The notes beneath the pieces were generated by a model. That model made no database searches and had not been told where the DNA came from. It saw only the letters and a program-made list of their open reading frames with translations. A program made the position numbers and the translations under genes. Shown here piece after piece: positions 17,150 through 26,000 of a DNA stretch of 64,000 nucleotides; within the stretch, counting starts at the first letter, position 1; the number at the start of each line of letters is the position of its first letter. This stretch comes from Thermococcus sp. MV5 (lineage in GTDB: Archaea > Methanobacteriota_B > Thermococci > Thermococcales > Thermococcaceae): positions 1 through 64,000 of the forward strand of contig NZ_SNUE01000001.1 in NCBI RefSeq assembly GCF_012027425.1. The letters run 5' to 3'.

Positions 17150-17226
17150 TGGAGCCGGGACCGGGATTTGAACCCGGGACCTGCGGATTACGAGTCCGCC
17201 GCCCTACCGAGCTAGGCTACCCCGGC
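17150..17226 (-). tRNA. tRNA-Thr (CGT)
   Basis: The cloverleaf runs from GCCGGGGTAGCC at 17226 down to the encoded CCA at 17150. The acceptor stem is GCCGGGG with TCCCGGC, the anticodon loop CTCGTAA lies within GCGGA/TCCGC, and the T-arm is GGGTTCAAATCCC. The anticodon CGT reads ACG threonine codons. A TATA box (CTTATAAA) lies about 25-35 bp upstream. The 3' end faces the AT-rich island, the usual orientation for an integration target, but no duplicated 3' end was found on the far side. Confidence 0.95.
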
Positions 17227-17268
17227 ACGTCCCAAGGATGTTGATAAAAGAGAAATTTATAAGCTTTT

Positions 17269-17685
17269 TCATACCAGTTCCTTGCCTGTAGTAGTCATTA
17301 CCAGCTTCCCGTGTTTTACCCCCTTTAAACTTATCAATCGTTCTGCTATCTTTTTCACCCTGCTGGCTTCGCCCTTCACCACTATCACTTCAAGACAGTT
17401 GTGCTCATCCATGTGAACATGAAGACTTGAAATGATCTCGTCCACGTAGTCATGTTGCATCTCAAGAAGCTCCTTCACCACATCAGCCTCATCATGGTTG
17501 TAGACTATCGTTATAGTACCTGCCACTTCTTTATTCCCCTCTTCCCACTCGTGCCGCACTATAAAGTCTCTAACCAAATCTCTTATAGCCTCACTTCTAT
17601 TTGCATAACCTTTTTCCTCTATTATTGCGTCAAACTTTCCAAGTAAATCCTCAGGCATTGAAACTCCAAAGCGGATTATCTTCAT
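17269..17685 (-). CDS. nikR: Nickel-responsive regulator NikR
   Basis: A 138-residue NikR. The N-terminal ribbon-helix-helix reads [20 protein letters not shown] and [18 protein letters not shown]-terminal ACT-like domain carries the metal ligands in [18 protein letters not shown] (two His and Cys) with a further His in NHDEADV. It represses nickel import when nickel is sufficient. No nickel transporter is adjacent in this window. An ATG start is used. Confidence 0.95.
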   Translation of the reverse strand: MKIIRFGVSMPEDLLGKFDAIIEEKGYANRSEAIRDLVRDFIVRHEWEEGNKEVAGTITIVYNHDEADVVKELLEMQHDYVDEIISSLHVHMDEHNCLEVIVVKGEASRVKKIAERLISLKGVKHGKLVMTTTGKELV

Positions 17686-17773
17686 ACTTCACCACCGTTG
17701 TAAAATAATCGTCTCTAATATTTAAATTTTGAGAAAGGAAAAATAGATAAGGAAGGTTAAGGAAAAATAAAAT

Positions 17774-19831
17774 ATGCAAAAAAAGTTCAAACTTGATGCT
17801 GGGAAAATCCTTATCCTCCTGTTTTTAGCATACTTAATATTTCTCTTCTGGAGTATGAGAGCAGTTCAGCCCCCTCCCCATCCACCACCAGAAGAGGAGC
17901 AAGAGATTATGCTTATTGCCAAAAAACTTGGTTTTCTCAATGACAATAAGTTAAGCGAAGAGGAAAAAACCGTGGTACTCAAGGTTTACCGCCTCTACAA
18001 GTATCGTACAACTCTTTTTGATGAGGTGGAGACTGACAACCCCTCACTCCTCGCAAATTTAAGCGGACAAATTAGTGAGACATTAGAAAGAGTCCCACTT
18101 CCTCTTCAAGACGACATGGTGCGCTTTCTGTTCTCTGAGAGTCCATACACCCTTGAGGACTTTTCAAATAGAGTGATGATATTTAAGTCTCAGGTAAATG
18201 AATTTCTCAAGACCTATGAAAAATTACCTCCAAGAATTAAAAATGGGATAGAGAATTCAAGAAACATTTACGAGGTAAACACCCTCCAAGACTATATAGC
18301 CATAGTAAAGCTACTCTACATGAATCTATATGAACTTCCTCCCGACATTATAACAGCAATAGACAGCACTCAAGGCATTCTAGATGGCTTTGAACCCCAT
18401 GAGATAGAAGAGTTCTTGGATAGCCTCAACTCAGTTAAAGAAAGATTTTTTGTAAACCAAACGTTTAGAGAGTGGTTCGTCGAAAATTCAGGATACTTTG
18501 ATGCAACTAACATCAAGGCAAGCTGGGATAAATTTGTACAAGAAAGCCAAAAAGATACAACACCTCCAAAAATATGGGGTGTTGTAACAAGTGAAGGAAA
18601 AAATATCAGAGTAAGCTTCACAGTAAAAGACAATGTAAATGTTCCAAAAGAGGTAATCATCAAAATAGGAGCAAAAGTGATTACTCTTCCGATTTCTACC
18701 AATTCTCTTACATATAGCAGTGCCATAGAGTTTGAACAAGAATGGGGAGAGTACAATATAACAATCACAGGTATGGATACAAAAGGGAACAAACACTCTG
18801 CAAAAATTGAATTCTCTCACTACCCGGAAATCTTCGAAATAAAGTTTGATGAGGGTGGCGAGGAATTTCAAAACGCTCGAGCCTACACTAAAGAAGAGCT
18901 CACAAAGATGTGGCGCTATGCGGCCAAATATAAACCCCTGCAGATTTACAAGATCGTTTATCCCTACCTAGGGTTTGACAGATATGGAAAAATAAAATTT
19001 GATGGTGCAATGGAATTCTTCTACGAGAAAGCAAAAAGAGATCTTTTCAAATTCTACCACAAGCCTCTCCCCTTCTATTCGATAACTCCTCTTCATATTG
19101 CATACTTTGTAAATAGCTATGTCCACTCATACGATATGCCTTACATAAAGACATTGAGATCTTCCATCTGTGGATATGATGGGGAAACACAGGTAGTACT
19201 TATGAACAACCTTTTCCTGGACTTTAATCTCAAAGCATGGGCCCTTCAAGTACCTGCAAGTATAAGCGGCTGGCGACTGGATCACTCAGAAATCATTGTT
19301 ATATGGGACGTCCCCCTCCTAGTGGGAAGCAATTACAAAGGAGTTTACGTGTTGGGAAAGGATCCCTATATTCAGAATGATAATCTCTTCTATCCTTACG
19401 ATCCTGATTGGTTTTCCACATATTATGATGACACTGTAGAGATGATGACCCTTGGGATACTTCCATACAGGCCAGATATGGTCTCTGTTGAAGAATTCTA
19501 CAAACGTTTTAACTTCCGCGTAACTCCTGCATATCCGTATAAAAATCTCATGAAGGAACTCATCACCGGCTACGAGTTTTTTGCCTCTTACGTAACGTTT
19601 AACATAAGCAAAGACTACGTACAGGGTCTCTTAGAAAAAATACAAGAGGGGGACTTAAGCGTACTCGAAGATTTAAACAAGCTTGAAGCAGCGAGAGGTT
19701 TATGGTACAGGCTCGATGGACGTAATCTCTATTATGGGTCTAAATATACGCCAGATTATGTTACAGTTACAAAAGATGGAAGATTTTATTATGTTCACAG
19801 AAATCGTTCCAAAATATTCTCTACTTCGTAG
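17774..19831 (+). CDS. Large membrane-anchored extracellular protein, unknown
   Basis: A 685-residue protein. One N-terminal transmembrane anchor (residues 11-29) precedes a proline-rich PPPHPPPEEE linker and a long helical region (about 40-260). An Ig/cadherin-like beta segment follows (DTTPPKIWGVVTSEGKNIRV to IEFSHYPEIF), then an alpha/beta domain rich in Tyr and Trp to the end. It resembles archaeal S-layer-associated proteins in layout; I do not recognise a catalytic motif. Its last 37 nt overlap the converging flavoprotein gene. Confidence 0.65.
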   Translation: MQKKFKLDAGKILILLFLAYLIFLFWSMRAVQPPPHPPPEEEQEIMLIAKKLGFLNDNKLSEEEKTVVLKVYRLYKYRTTLFDEVETDNPSLLANLSGQISETLERVPLPLQDDMVRFLFSESPYTLEDFSNRVMIFKSQVNEFLKTYEKLPPRIKNGIENSRNIYEVNTLQDYIAIVKLLYMNLYELPPDIITAIDSTQGILDGFEPHEIEEFLDSLNSVKERFFVNQTFREWFVENSGYFDATNIKASWDKFVQESQKDTTPPKIWGVVTSEGKNIRVSFTVKDNVNVPKEVIIKIGAKVITLPISTNSLTYSSAIEFEQEWGEYNITITGMDTKGNKHSAKIEFSHYPEIFEIKFDEGGEEFQNARAYTKEELTKMWRYAAKYKPLQIYKIVYPYLGFDRYGKIKFDGAMEFFYEKAKRDLFKFYHKPLPFYSITPLHIAYFVNSYVHSYDMPYIKTLRSSICGYDGETQVVLMNNLFLDFNLKAWALQVPASISGWRLDHSEIIVIWDVPLLVGSNYKGVYVLGKDPYIQNDNLFYPYDPDWFSTYYDDTVEMMTLGILPYRPDMVSVEEFYKRFNFRVTPAYPYKNLMKELITGYEFFASYVTFNISKDYVQGLLEKIQEGDLSVLEDLNKLEAARGLWYRLDGRNLYYGSKYTPDYVTVTKDGRFYYVHRNRSKIFSTS

Positions 19832-20331
19832 GGATGCTCTAGGATTATCACTCCTTCCTCTTTCAAGGCCTTAATATGCTCAAGATCGACTTTCCTTGGA
19901 TATATTTTGAAAACCTTACCATTAGGTGCCTTCGTCTCAACAACAGGTTTTGAATCTGTGGGGACCATTATCAAAGGAACTTTGCTTTTTAAGGCCTGTG
20001 AAGCACAGCATGAAAGAAGAGAATCTGCAATTCCAACTCTTATTTTGGCTACCGTATTCGATGTCGCTGGAGAGATTACAAAAACGTCAAACTTACCTAA
20101 ATTGAAGGAGCCGCATGATGGAAATGCATGTCCTTGTTTTGACTCCCTTACAACGGGAAAATTACCTATCCTTTCAAGAACCCCATAAATCCTGGCCACT
20201 TCCTCACCCGCTGAAGAAAGGAACACTTTAAGCTCATGGTGATCCCTTAAGTGTTCCAGTACATCAACACTTTCCAGAAGCAAATGACCTGCACCACTGA
20301 TCCCCCACGCAATTCTCAACGCCGCCACCAT
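19795..20331 (-). CDS. Archaeal flavoprotein (AfpA / dihydromethanopterin reductase-like)
   Basis: A 178-residue flavodoxin-like protein of the UbiX/Dfp-type fold. IAWGISGAGHLLLESVDVL is the phosphate-binding start, with VFVISPATSNTVAKIRVGIADSLLS and PLIMVPTD following. It matches the AfpA/DmrB-like group, which binds FMN and often couples to ferredoxin. The electron partner is unknown. The start could be ATG 20331 or a TTG twelve bases downstream of it. It converges with and overlaps the surface-protein gene. Confidence 0.75.
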   Translation of the reverse strand: MVAALRIAWGISGAGHLLLESVDVLEHLRDHHELKVFLSSAGEEVARIYGVLERIGNFPVVRESKQGHAFPSCGSFNLGKFDVFVISPATSNTVAKIRVGIADSLLSCCASQALKSKVPLIMVPTDSKPVVETKAPNGKVFKIYPRKVDLEHIKALKEEGVIILEHPYEVENILERFL

Positions 20332-20388
20332 CCAAAGTTCGAGAACAAAGTTTTAAGTATTTTTGCCAAACCCTAAGTGGTGGAAAAT

Positions 20389-20835
20389 ATGGAAATCCCG
20401 AACTATGGAAGAATAATGGCAAGGACAGTTGTATTTGATTTGAATGGAACACTGGGAGTTGAAGGAAAAGTAAAAGCAGACGTTAAAGAACTCTTAAAAG
20501 AACTTAGTGAAAAATATGAAATCGTGGTATTAAGCTCCGACACATTCGGAACCTTGAAAGATGAATTCAATGAACTTGATATAAAGATAGAAAGGGTTAA
20601 AGATGGCAACGAAAAGCTTCAGAAGGCCCTTGAATATGAGCCTTACATTGGCGTGGGCAATGGAAACAACGACGTTAGAATGCTTGAAAACGCTGAACTT
20701 GCCATTTGTGTAATAGGAGAAGAAGGAGCAAGTGTTGAGGCCCTTCTGGCTAGTGATATCGTGGTTAAAGACATTAAAGATGCGATCAATCTGTTGTTAA
20801 ATGAAAAAAGACTAATAGCGACTCTTAGAGGTTAA
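20389..20835 (+). CDS. HAD-superfamily phosphatase-like protein (soluble P-type ATPase-like)
   Basis: A 148-residue minimal HAD protein with motif I VFDLNGTL, motif II LSSDT and motif IV VGNGNNDVRMLENAELA. Motif I has Asn where many HAD phosphatases have the second Asp, as in proteins related to the P-domain of P-type ATPases. The start is ATG 20389, served by GGTGG. The stop overlaps the converging ATPase gene by 11 nt. Confidence 0.8.
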   Translation: MEIPNYGRIMARTVVFDLNGTLGVEGKVKADVKELLKELSEKYEIVVLSSDTFGTLKDEFNELDIKIERVKDGNEKLQKALEYEPYIGVGNGNNDVRMLENAELAICVIGEEGASVEALLASDIVVKDIKDAINLLLNEKRLIATLRG

Positions 20836-21934
20836 AACGCTCTTTAATAACCCTCTCAATAACCGGATCAATTATTTTATATCTCTTTTCCCCATCCCTA
20901 TATTCCGCATTAATCCAGCTCATCTTTTGAAGGGCCTCTAAAATAGCAGCTAGTCGTGAATTTGGCACTTTACCACTCTTAGACTCTAGAAATTCTTTTA
21001 TGAGTGTCCATCTATCAAATCCCATTGAAATAGCCCTCAACACCAAGATATACCTGGGACTCCGCTTTTCAAGTTCTCTTAACTCACCTTCGAGGAATTT
21101 TTCTGCTTTTCTCATTACTCCTTTTATAGCATTTTCAAAACTTTTCGTTTTTATGTAATTGTATCCAAACTCTACTAACCAGCCTGGAATTCCACCTAAA
21201 AGTTCTGCAGCATGCTCTACTTCTTCTTCCCTTATTTTTATTCTCGCCTCAACAAATCCCTGTCTCAAGAATTCAATTGAGAGTTCTTTGGAAAAGGGGG
21301 AGATAGTAATCTCATTATATATCCTACCATACAGTGGGGATTCATAATCTGAAACGCCAATAAGATCATGCAAAAGTCCTATTTCAGACCCTGTGAAGAT
21401 AAAACTTATATTTGGCAGATTGTCGTATGCGTAAGCCACAAGAGTTAAGAACTCCTTTCCTCCTCTCCGTCCGTAGAACCTCAAATATTGGGCCTCATCA
21501 AAGGCTATGATAATCTTACTGCGTTTATTTAATGCCTCCAAAATCTCCGAGAGTGAGACTTCAGGTTCAAAGTTCAATTGAAGCCCTGCAATTGATACTC
21601 CCTTCACTCTTTTCAGGTACTTAAAGAGTTCCCTTTTCATGGGATGGCTAAGGGAGTTTAATCCATTTTCAAAGGCTTTTAATAGAGACTCATTTGTTAT
21701 CCACCCTCCAGAATCAAAGTGAAGCTTTCTTACGTCTATGTATATTCCACTTTTTAACTCATTCAATACAACCTTGAGTAAAGAAGACTTCCCTACTCGC
21801 CTTATTCCTAAAATTAGGGTAATTGGATATTCTTTAGCCGAATTTTTTATCATTTCTATCTCTTGTTCCCTATCGAATATGTCCTCTCTCTTTTCCTTAG
21901 GTCTTGGGTCAAATAACATAGATAATGCCCCCAT
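20825..21934 (-). CDS. Archaeal-type AAA/STAND ATPase
   Basis: A 369-residue archaeal ATPase of the PF01637 type. FDREQEIEMIKNSAKEYPIT leads into Walker A GIRRVGKSSLL, Walker B is IIIAFDEAQYLRF, and IFTGSEIGLL is the sensor strand. The C-terminal third is a winged-helix region (RWTLIKEFLESKSGKVPNSR). The family is expanded in Thermococcales with no settled function; links to mobile elements and defence have been proposed. The promoter contains a perfect palindrome (see next entry). Either ATG 21934, possibly leaderless, or ATG 21919 is the start. Confidence 0.82.
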   Translation of the reverse strand: MGALSMLFDPRPKEKREDIFDREQEIEMIKNSAKEYPITLILGIRRVGKSSLLKVVLNELKSGIYIDVRKLHFDSGGWITNESLLKAFENGLNSLSHPMKRELFKYLKRVKGVSIAGLQLNFEPEVSLSEILEALNKRSKIIIAFDEAQYLRFYGRRGGKEFLTLVAYAYDNLPNISFIFTGSEIGLLHDLIGVSDYESPLYGRIYNEITISPFSKELSIEFLRQGFVEARIKIREEEVEHAAELLGGIPGWLVEFGYNYIKTKSFENAIKGVMRKAEKFLEGELRELEKRSPRYILVLRAISMGFDRWTLIKEFLESKSGKVPNSRLAAILEALQKMSWINAEYRDGEKRYKIIDPVIERVIKERFNL

Positions 21935-21965
21935 TACTTAGTAATGGTACCATTACTTATAAAGT
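21931..21965 (-). promoter_or_regulatory. TATA box with 18-bp palindromic operator
   Basis: On the minus strand a TATA element (TTTATAAG) at about 21957-21964 is joined to AGTAATGGTACCATTACT (21940-21957), a perfect 18-bp palindrome reaching almost to the start codon. CCATTACTTA also occurs twice in direct repeat (21931-21940 and 21950-21959). A repressor bound here would block the start site; autoregulation by the ATPase itself is possible. Confidence 0.65.
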
Positions 21966-22007
21966 TTTTGAGAGAAAGTTAAAAGGCAGTGAGAGGATAG
22001 TGTAATA

Positions 22008-22062
22008 GCGGATGATGATGAATCAAACCTGATTGATGAGGAACCCTATGAGCGCTGACGCC
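22008..22062 (+). ncRNA. C/D box sRNA with guide for pre-tRNA-Met C34
   Basis: A complete C/D layout lies in 55 nt: terminal stem GCG...CGC, box C ATGATGA (22012-22018), D' CTGA (22029-22032), C' TGATGA (22034-22039) and D CTGA (22055-22058). The guide before D is complementary over ten bases (GCUCAUAGGG) to the pre-tRNA-Met at 30,674, spanning the anticodon and the first intron bases. By the D+5 rule it targets C34. A TATA-like TTAAAAG lies about 25 bp upstream. The 3' end overlaps the antisense 3' end of nob1. The D' guide target was not identified. Confidence 0.82.
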
Positions 22063-22531
22063 TTTTCCTCTTCTTTTTAGGAAGAAGCCTAACCTTACTC
22101 CCACAATCGGGACATACATCGTCAGAAGGCTGAGTTTCAAACTTTTTCCCGCACCCTACGCAGACATAACGCCACTTTATCACTTTTCTTATACCTTTTT
22201 TCAAAGTCCTAAACTTAAGCCCTAGAAGAGTAGCAATGTTCTGAAGGTTATAATCATCAGTAAAAAGTTCTCCTTTAAGTTCATAGGCTAGAGCCAGTAT
22301 TTCAATGTCAGCATCACTTAATTCTCCAAGTTCACCAGTTTCAATAGCCTTTTCTTTAATTTTTTCAATGCTATCCTTTGAAGGCACCATAACTCTAACT
22401 TTGCCTGCACTAATGAGGCTTTCCAGTAAAAGTCTCGATTCTGGGTCTTTAACCTCTTCAATTACCTTTGGGGTTGTAATGCCCTCTACATCAATACCCT
22501 GGATAAATATGGCTGCATCTATAATCAACAT
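22046..22531 (-). CDS. nob1: Nob1 rRNA endonuclease
   Basis: A 161-residue Nob1. The PIN domain has acidic residues in [21 protein letters not shown] and [10 protein letters not shown] zinc ribbon follows (CVGCGKKF ... CPDCGSK) with a basic tail ending [10 protein letters not shown]. It makes the 3' end cut that matures 16S rRNA in the small-subunit precursor. The extreme 3' end lies opposite the C/D sRNA. Confidence 0.93.
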   Translation of the reverse strand: MLIIDAAIFIQGIDVEGITTPKVIEEVKDPESRLLLESLISAGKVRVMVPSKDSIEKIKEKAIETGELGELSDADIEILALAYELKGELFTDDYNLQNIATLLGLKFRTLKKGIRKVIKWRYVCVGCGKKFETQPSDDVCPDCGSKVRLLPKKKRKRRQRS

Positions 22532-22740
22532 GGGATTTAATTAGAAGAAAGAGTTAAAGGTTTATCGTCTCCCTGACCTTGAGTTTAGTATTTAAGCCTT
22601 CCCTATCTTATGTTTTTACTCTTATTTTTTGTAAATATTATTTACGATTTATTACTGTATCAATTCGACTAGTTAGGCGAAAATTTTATATATTTCCAAA
22701 TATTACTTTACTTTGTAAACATTCCTAAGGAGGGCCTCCA

Positions 22741-22953
22741 ATGAATAGGAAGTCCCCTTTTATAAATGATCGAAATTTAGCTATTTTGACAGTAGTGTTG
22801 TGGATACTTCCTTTTGCAGTGTACCTTTTTAACACTTCGACTCCAACAGTGCTTCACATGAGCAGACCATTTGCATACTCCGTGATATGGTGGCTAGTGG
22901 TTCTCTTGCTCTTTGTAGCTTGGGCATACCATGATCTCGGAGGTGGAGAATAA
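22741..22953 (+). CDS. Small membrane subunit next to sodium symporter
   Basis: A 70-residue protein with two transmembrane segments (about residues 15-30 and 45-63). It overlaps the following SSS transporter by one base (TAATG) and is preceded by GGAGGG. Small DUF3311-like partners commonly precede such permeases. An upstream TATA (TTTATATA near 22686) would start the whole symporter/5-oxoprolinase operon. Confidence 0.75.
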   Translation: MNRKSPFINDRNLAILTVVLWILPFAVYLFNTSTPTVLHMSRPFAYSVIWWLVVLLLFVAWAYHDLGGGE

Positions 22954-24497
22954 TGGAAACCTGGCAGATTGCTACCATTATAATATTTTTCTATAGTGTG
23001 CTTGTGATAGGCATCGGGGCCTGGGCAGGAAGGATTTTAAAAAAATCCATGGAAGACTTCTATATTCTTGGTAGAAAAGGTAGTACAATTGTAACATTTC
23101 TCGCAACTGCGGCAACTTATCATAGTGCGTTTGCGTTCTTAACTAGTGTAGCAGTTTTTGCAACTGCTGGCATAACATTTTGGATTGCAGCTTCTGCTTG
23201 GACACTTCTTGCAGGAATTTTCATGTATCTGGTTGGACCAAGAATATGGAGAATAGGAAAGGCTAGAGGACACATGACTCCTGCAGATATGTTAAGCGAC
23301 TTTTACGACAGCAAGATTATTGGAGTAATAACTGCAATTGTCATGGCTCTTTTTATAATTGCGTATATAGTGGTCCAAGCTGTTGGTCTCGGAATAATTC
23401 TTGATGTAGCAAGCCAAGGCCATATTCCTTACCAGTGGGCTTCATTAATATTGATACTTGTAGCAGCTGTTTATCTCTTCCTTGGTGGACTCAGGGCAGC
23501 TTATTGGACTGATGTACTTCAAGGGATTTGGATGTATCTCGGCATATTTGTTGCCGCACTTATCATTGTTGGCAAGCTTGTACCGGGAGGCTTCACAGCA
23601 CTTATGGACTCTGTTAGGACTGTTAATCCAAAACTATTAACTATGAACTGGACACCACAGAAAACACTTGGTGCAATTTTAATATATGGTCCTGGCCTCA
23701 TGCTACTCCAGCACCTTTGGATTAAGTACTATATAGCAAAAGACGAAAAAACACTTAAAACGTCCGCTGTTGGGACAGCAATTTACTTAAGCACTTATTA
23801 CATCGCTGCAGCTCTTATAGGACTTTCAGCTGCTGTTGCAAACACAAGGGGAATTCCAGGAGTTCTTGAAGCCGGATTTATCTCAACATTAAAAGCCCAA
23901 TATGGAAGTGCTGATGCGGTTGCAGCCGTGATGATATACAAGCTCCTTCACCCGGTTTTAGCTGGATTCTTACTTGCAGGTGCTACTGCAGCTGCAATGT
24001 CAACCCTTGATTCATTCTTGGGTTCAACCTCGATGATTCTAGTCAGAGACATCTATCAGAAATATATCAAGCCAGATGCAGAGGAAGGCCATTATGTCCT
24101 TGTGAGCAGAATATTCATGATAATCTGGGCTCTTGTAGGATGGTACTTTGCCCTTCTTAAACCAGGATTAATATTCGATATAGCTTCAATTGCATGTGCT
24201 GGTGGATTACAGTTCTTACCTCTCCTCCTTCCAGCAATAATTCCAGGAACAAAGAAATACATAAATAAAAACGGGGCTCTTGTAGGATTAATAGTTGGGA
24301 GTTTTCTTGCAGCATTCCTCTCACCTCAGATTGGCGGAAAAATTGGCTTCTTAACTGTTGAACACCCTGCTGTTGCAGGCCTTGTAGCAGTTATCATTAA
24401 TGTAATAGTTGCACTAGTACTCTCAGCTATAACAAAACCAAGCGAAAAAGAGCTTAAAATCATGGAGGAATACAAGGAGATACTTGCAAAAATTTAA
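22953..24497 (+). CDS. Sodium:solute symporter (SSS family)
   Basis: A 514-residue symporter with about 13 transmembrane segments. Family marks include [40 protein letters not shown] (the SSS signature region), [20 protein letters not shown] with the sodium-site serines, and [14 protein letters not shown]. The position before pxpA suggests 5-oxoproline or a related amide as substrate, which is inference from context. Confidence 0.88.
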   Translation: METWQIATIIIFFYSVLVIGIGAWAGRILKKSMEDFYILGRKGSTIVTFLATAATYHSAFAFLTSVAVFATAGITFWIAASAWTLLAGIFMYLVGPRIWRIGKARGHMTPADMLSDFYDSKIIGVITAIVMALFIIAYIVVQAVGLGIILDVASQGHIPYQWASLILILVAAVYLFLGGLRAAYWTDVLQGIWMYLGIFVAALIIVGKLVPGGFTALMDSVRTVNPKLLTMNWTPQKTLGAILIYGPGLMLLQHLWIKYYIAKDEKTLKTSAVGTAIYLSTYYIAAALIGLSAAVANTRGIPGVLEAGFISTLKAQYGSADAVAAVMIYKLLHPVLAGFLLAGATAAAMSTLDSFLGSTSMILVRDIYQKYIKPDAEEGHYVLVSRIFMIIWALVGWYFALLKPGLIFDIASIACAGGLQFLPLLLPAIIPGTKKYINKNGALVGLIVGSFLAAFLSPQIGGKIGFLTVEHPAVAGLVAVIINVIVALVLSAITKPSEKELKIMEEYKEILAKI

Positions 24498-24535
24498 GTT
24501 CTCTTTTTCATTTACATTTCTTGGGGGTGAACTTC

Positions 24536-25303
24536 ATGAAAATTGACCTTAATTCAGATCTTGGGGAAAGTTTTGGAAGGTATAAGCTAGGTCTCGATGA
24601 AGAGGTTATGAAGCACATAACCTCAGCCAACGTTGCCTGCGGATGGCACGCAGGAGATCCCCTAGTAATGAGAAATACTGTGAGACTCGCAAAAGACATG
24701 AACGTTGAAGTTGGCGCTCATCCAGGATATCCTGATCTTATGGGATTTGGAAGAAGATATATGGACCTTACAAGAGAAGAAGCCAGAAACTATATCCTGT
24801 ATCAGATTGGAGCCTTATACGCATTTGTGAAAGCTGAAGGATTGACCCTGCAACATGTCAAACCTCATGGAGCACTCTACAATGCTCTTGTTAAAGATGA
24901 AGAACTTACAAGAGGTATTCTTGAAGGAATAGCTGATTTTGATAAAAACATAATCTTTGTCGGGCTTTCTATGTCAAAACCCTTAGAAATTGCAGAAGAA
25001 ATGGGACTAAAAGTTGCTCATGAAGTTTTTGCAGATAGGGCCTACAACCCTGATGGAACCCTTGTTTCACGAAGAAAACCAGGTGCGGTAATCCACAATA
25101 AAGAGGAGATAGCCGAGAGAGTTATCTCCATGGTAAAGGATGGCGGAGTAAAAGCGATCAATGGGGAATGGGTTGAACTCAAAGCAGATACAATCTGTGT
25201 TCATGGGGATAATCCAAAAGCTGTGGAGATAACAGCATACATAAGAAAACGCCTCGAAGAGGAAGGAATTAAAATAGTTGCAATGAAAGAGTTGATATGG
25301 TGA
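24536..25303 (+). CDS. pxpA: 5-oxoprolinase subunit A (LamB/YcsF)
   Basis: A 255-residue LamB/YcsF-family protein beginning [20 protein letters not shown]. It has [57 protein letters not shown] and VHGDNP. With PxpB and PxpC it makes the ATP-dependent 5-oxoprolinase that opens pyroglutamate to glutamate. The start follows GGGGGTGAACTTC. It is first of the three enzyme genes. Confidence 0.95.
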   Translation: MKIDLNSDLGESFGRYKLGLDEEVMKHITSANVACGWHAGDPLVMRNTVRLAKDMNVEVGAHPGYPDLMGFGRRYMDLTREEARNYILYQIGALYAFVKAEGLTLQHVKPHGALYNALVKDEELTRGILEGIADFDKNIIFVGLSMSKPLEIAEEMGLKVAHEVFADRAYNPDGTLVSRRKPGAVIHNKEEIAERVISMVKDGGVKAINGEWVELKADTICVHGDNPKAVEITAYIRKRLEEEGIKIVAMKELIW

Positions 25304-25307
25304 TCAA

Positions 25308-26000
25308 ATGCTCCCTAAGTTCAAACCCGCTGGTGATTCAGCGATAGCTATAATCTTTGGCAATGAAATTAGCGAAGAGATAAACAAGAAAGTGCACGCT
25401 GTGGCGGAAACAATAGAACATGCTTCTCCAGAATGGCTAGTTGAAGTTGTTCCCACATATACAAGCGTCTATGTGTATTATGATCCTATTAGAATTTCCT
25501 ACTCTGAGATAGCAGAGGCCCTGAAGCCTTTTTTATCAGCCGAGCCTAAGAAAGAAGAAAAAAGAATAGTTAAAATACCCGTTGTCTATGGAGGAACCTT
25601 TGGCCCAGACATAGAGTTCGTTGCTCAATACAACAATCTCACCATAGATGAAGTCATAGAGATTCACTCAAAACCACTATATAGAGTCTATATGCTCGGA
25701 TTTCTCCCTGGATTTGCGTATCTGGGTGGCATGGATGATAGAATAGCAACGCCTAGACTTGAGAAACCCCGTTTAAAAGTCCCTGCTGGAAGTGTGGGTA
25801 TAGCTGGAAAACAAACGGGATGGTACGCAATAGAAAGCCCTGGAGGATGGAGACTCATTGGCAGAACTCCCTTAAAAACGTTTGACCCCCATAAAAAACC
25901 TCCAAGCATTGTAAAAGCTGGAGATTATGTAAAGTTTGTTCCTATAAGCGAAGAGGAATTTCAAGAGATTTACAAAGATGAATGGGGAGAAGAAAGATGA
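25308..26000 (+). CDS. pxpB: 5-oxoprolinase subunit B (KipI-like)
   Basis: A 230-residue protein with FKPAGDSAIAIIFG at the start. The cyclophilin-like C-terminal half is marked by YMLGFLPGFAYLGGMDDRIATPRLEKPR, VPAGSVGIAGKQTGWYAIESPGGWRLIGRTP and FDPHKKPP. It is the partner of PxpC in the oxoprolinase. It starts 5 nt after pxpA and overlaps pxpC by 4 nt. Confidence 0.95.
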   Translation: MLPKFKPAGDSAIAIIFGNEISEEINKKVHAVAETIEHASPEWLVEVVPTYTSVYVYYDPIRISYSEIAEALKPFLSAEPKKEEKRIVKIPVVYGGTFGPDIEFVAQYNNLTIDEVIEIHSKPLYRVYMLGFLPGFAYLGGMDDRIATPRLEKPRLKVPAGSVGIAGKQTGWYAIESPGGWRLIGRTPLKTFDPHKKPPSIVKAGDYVKFVPISEEEFQEIYKDEWGEER

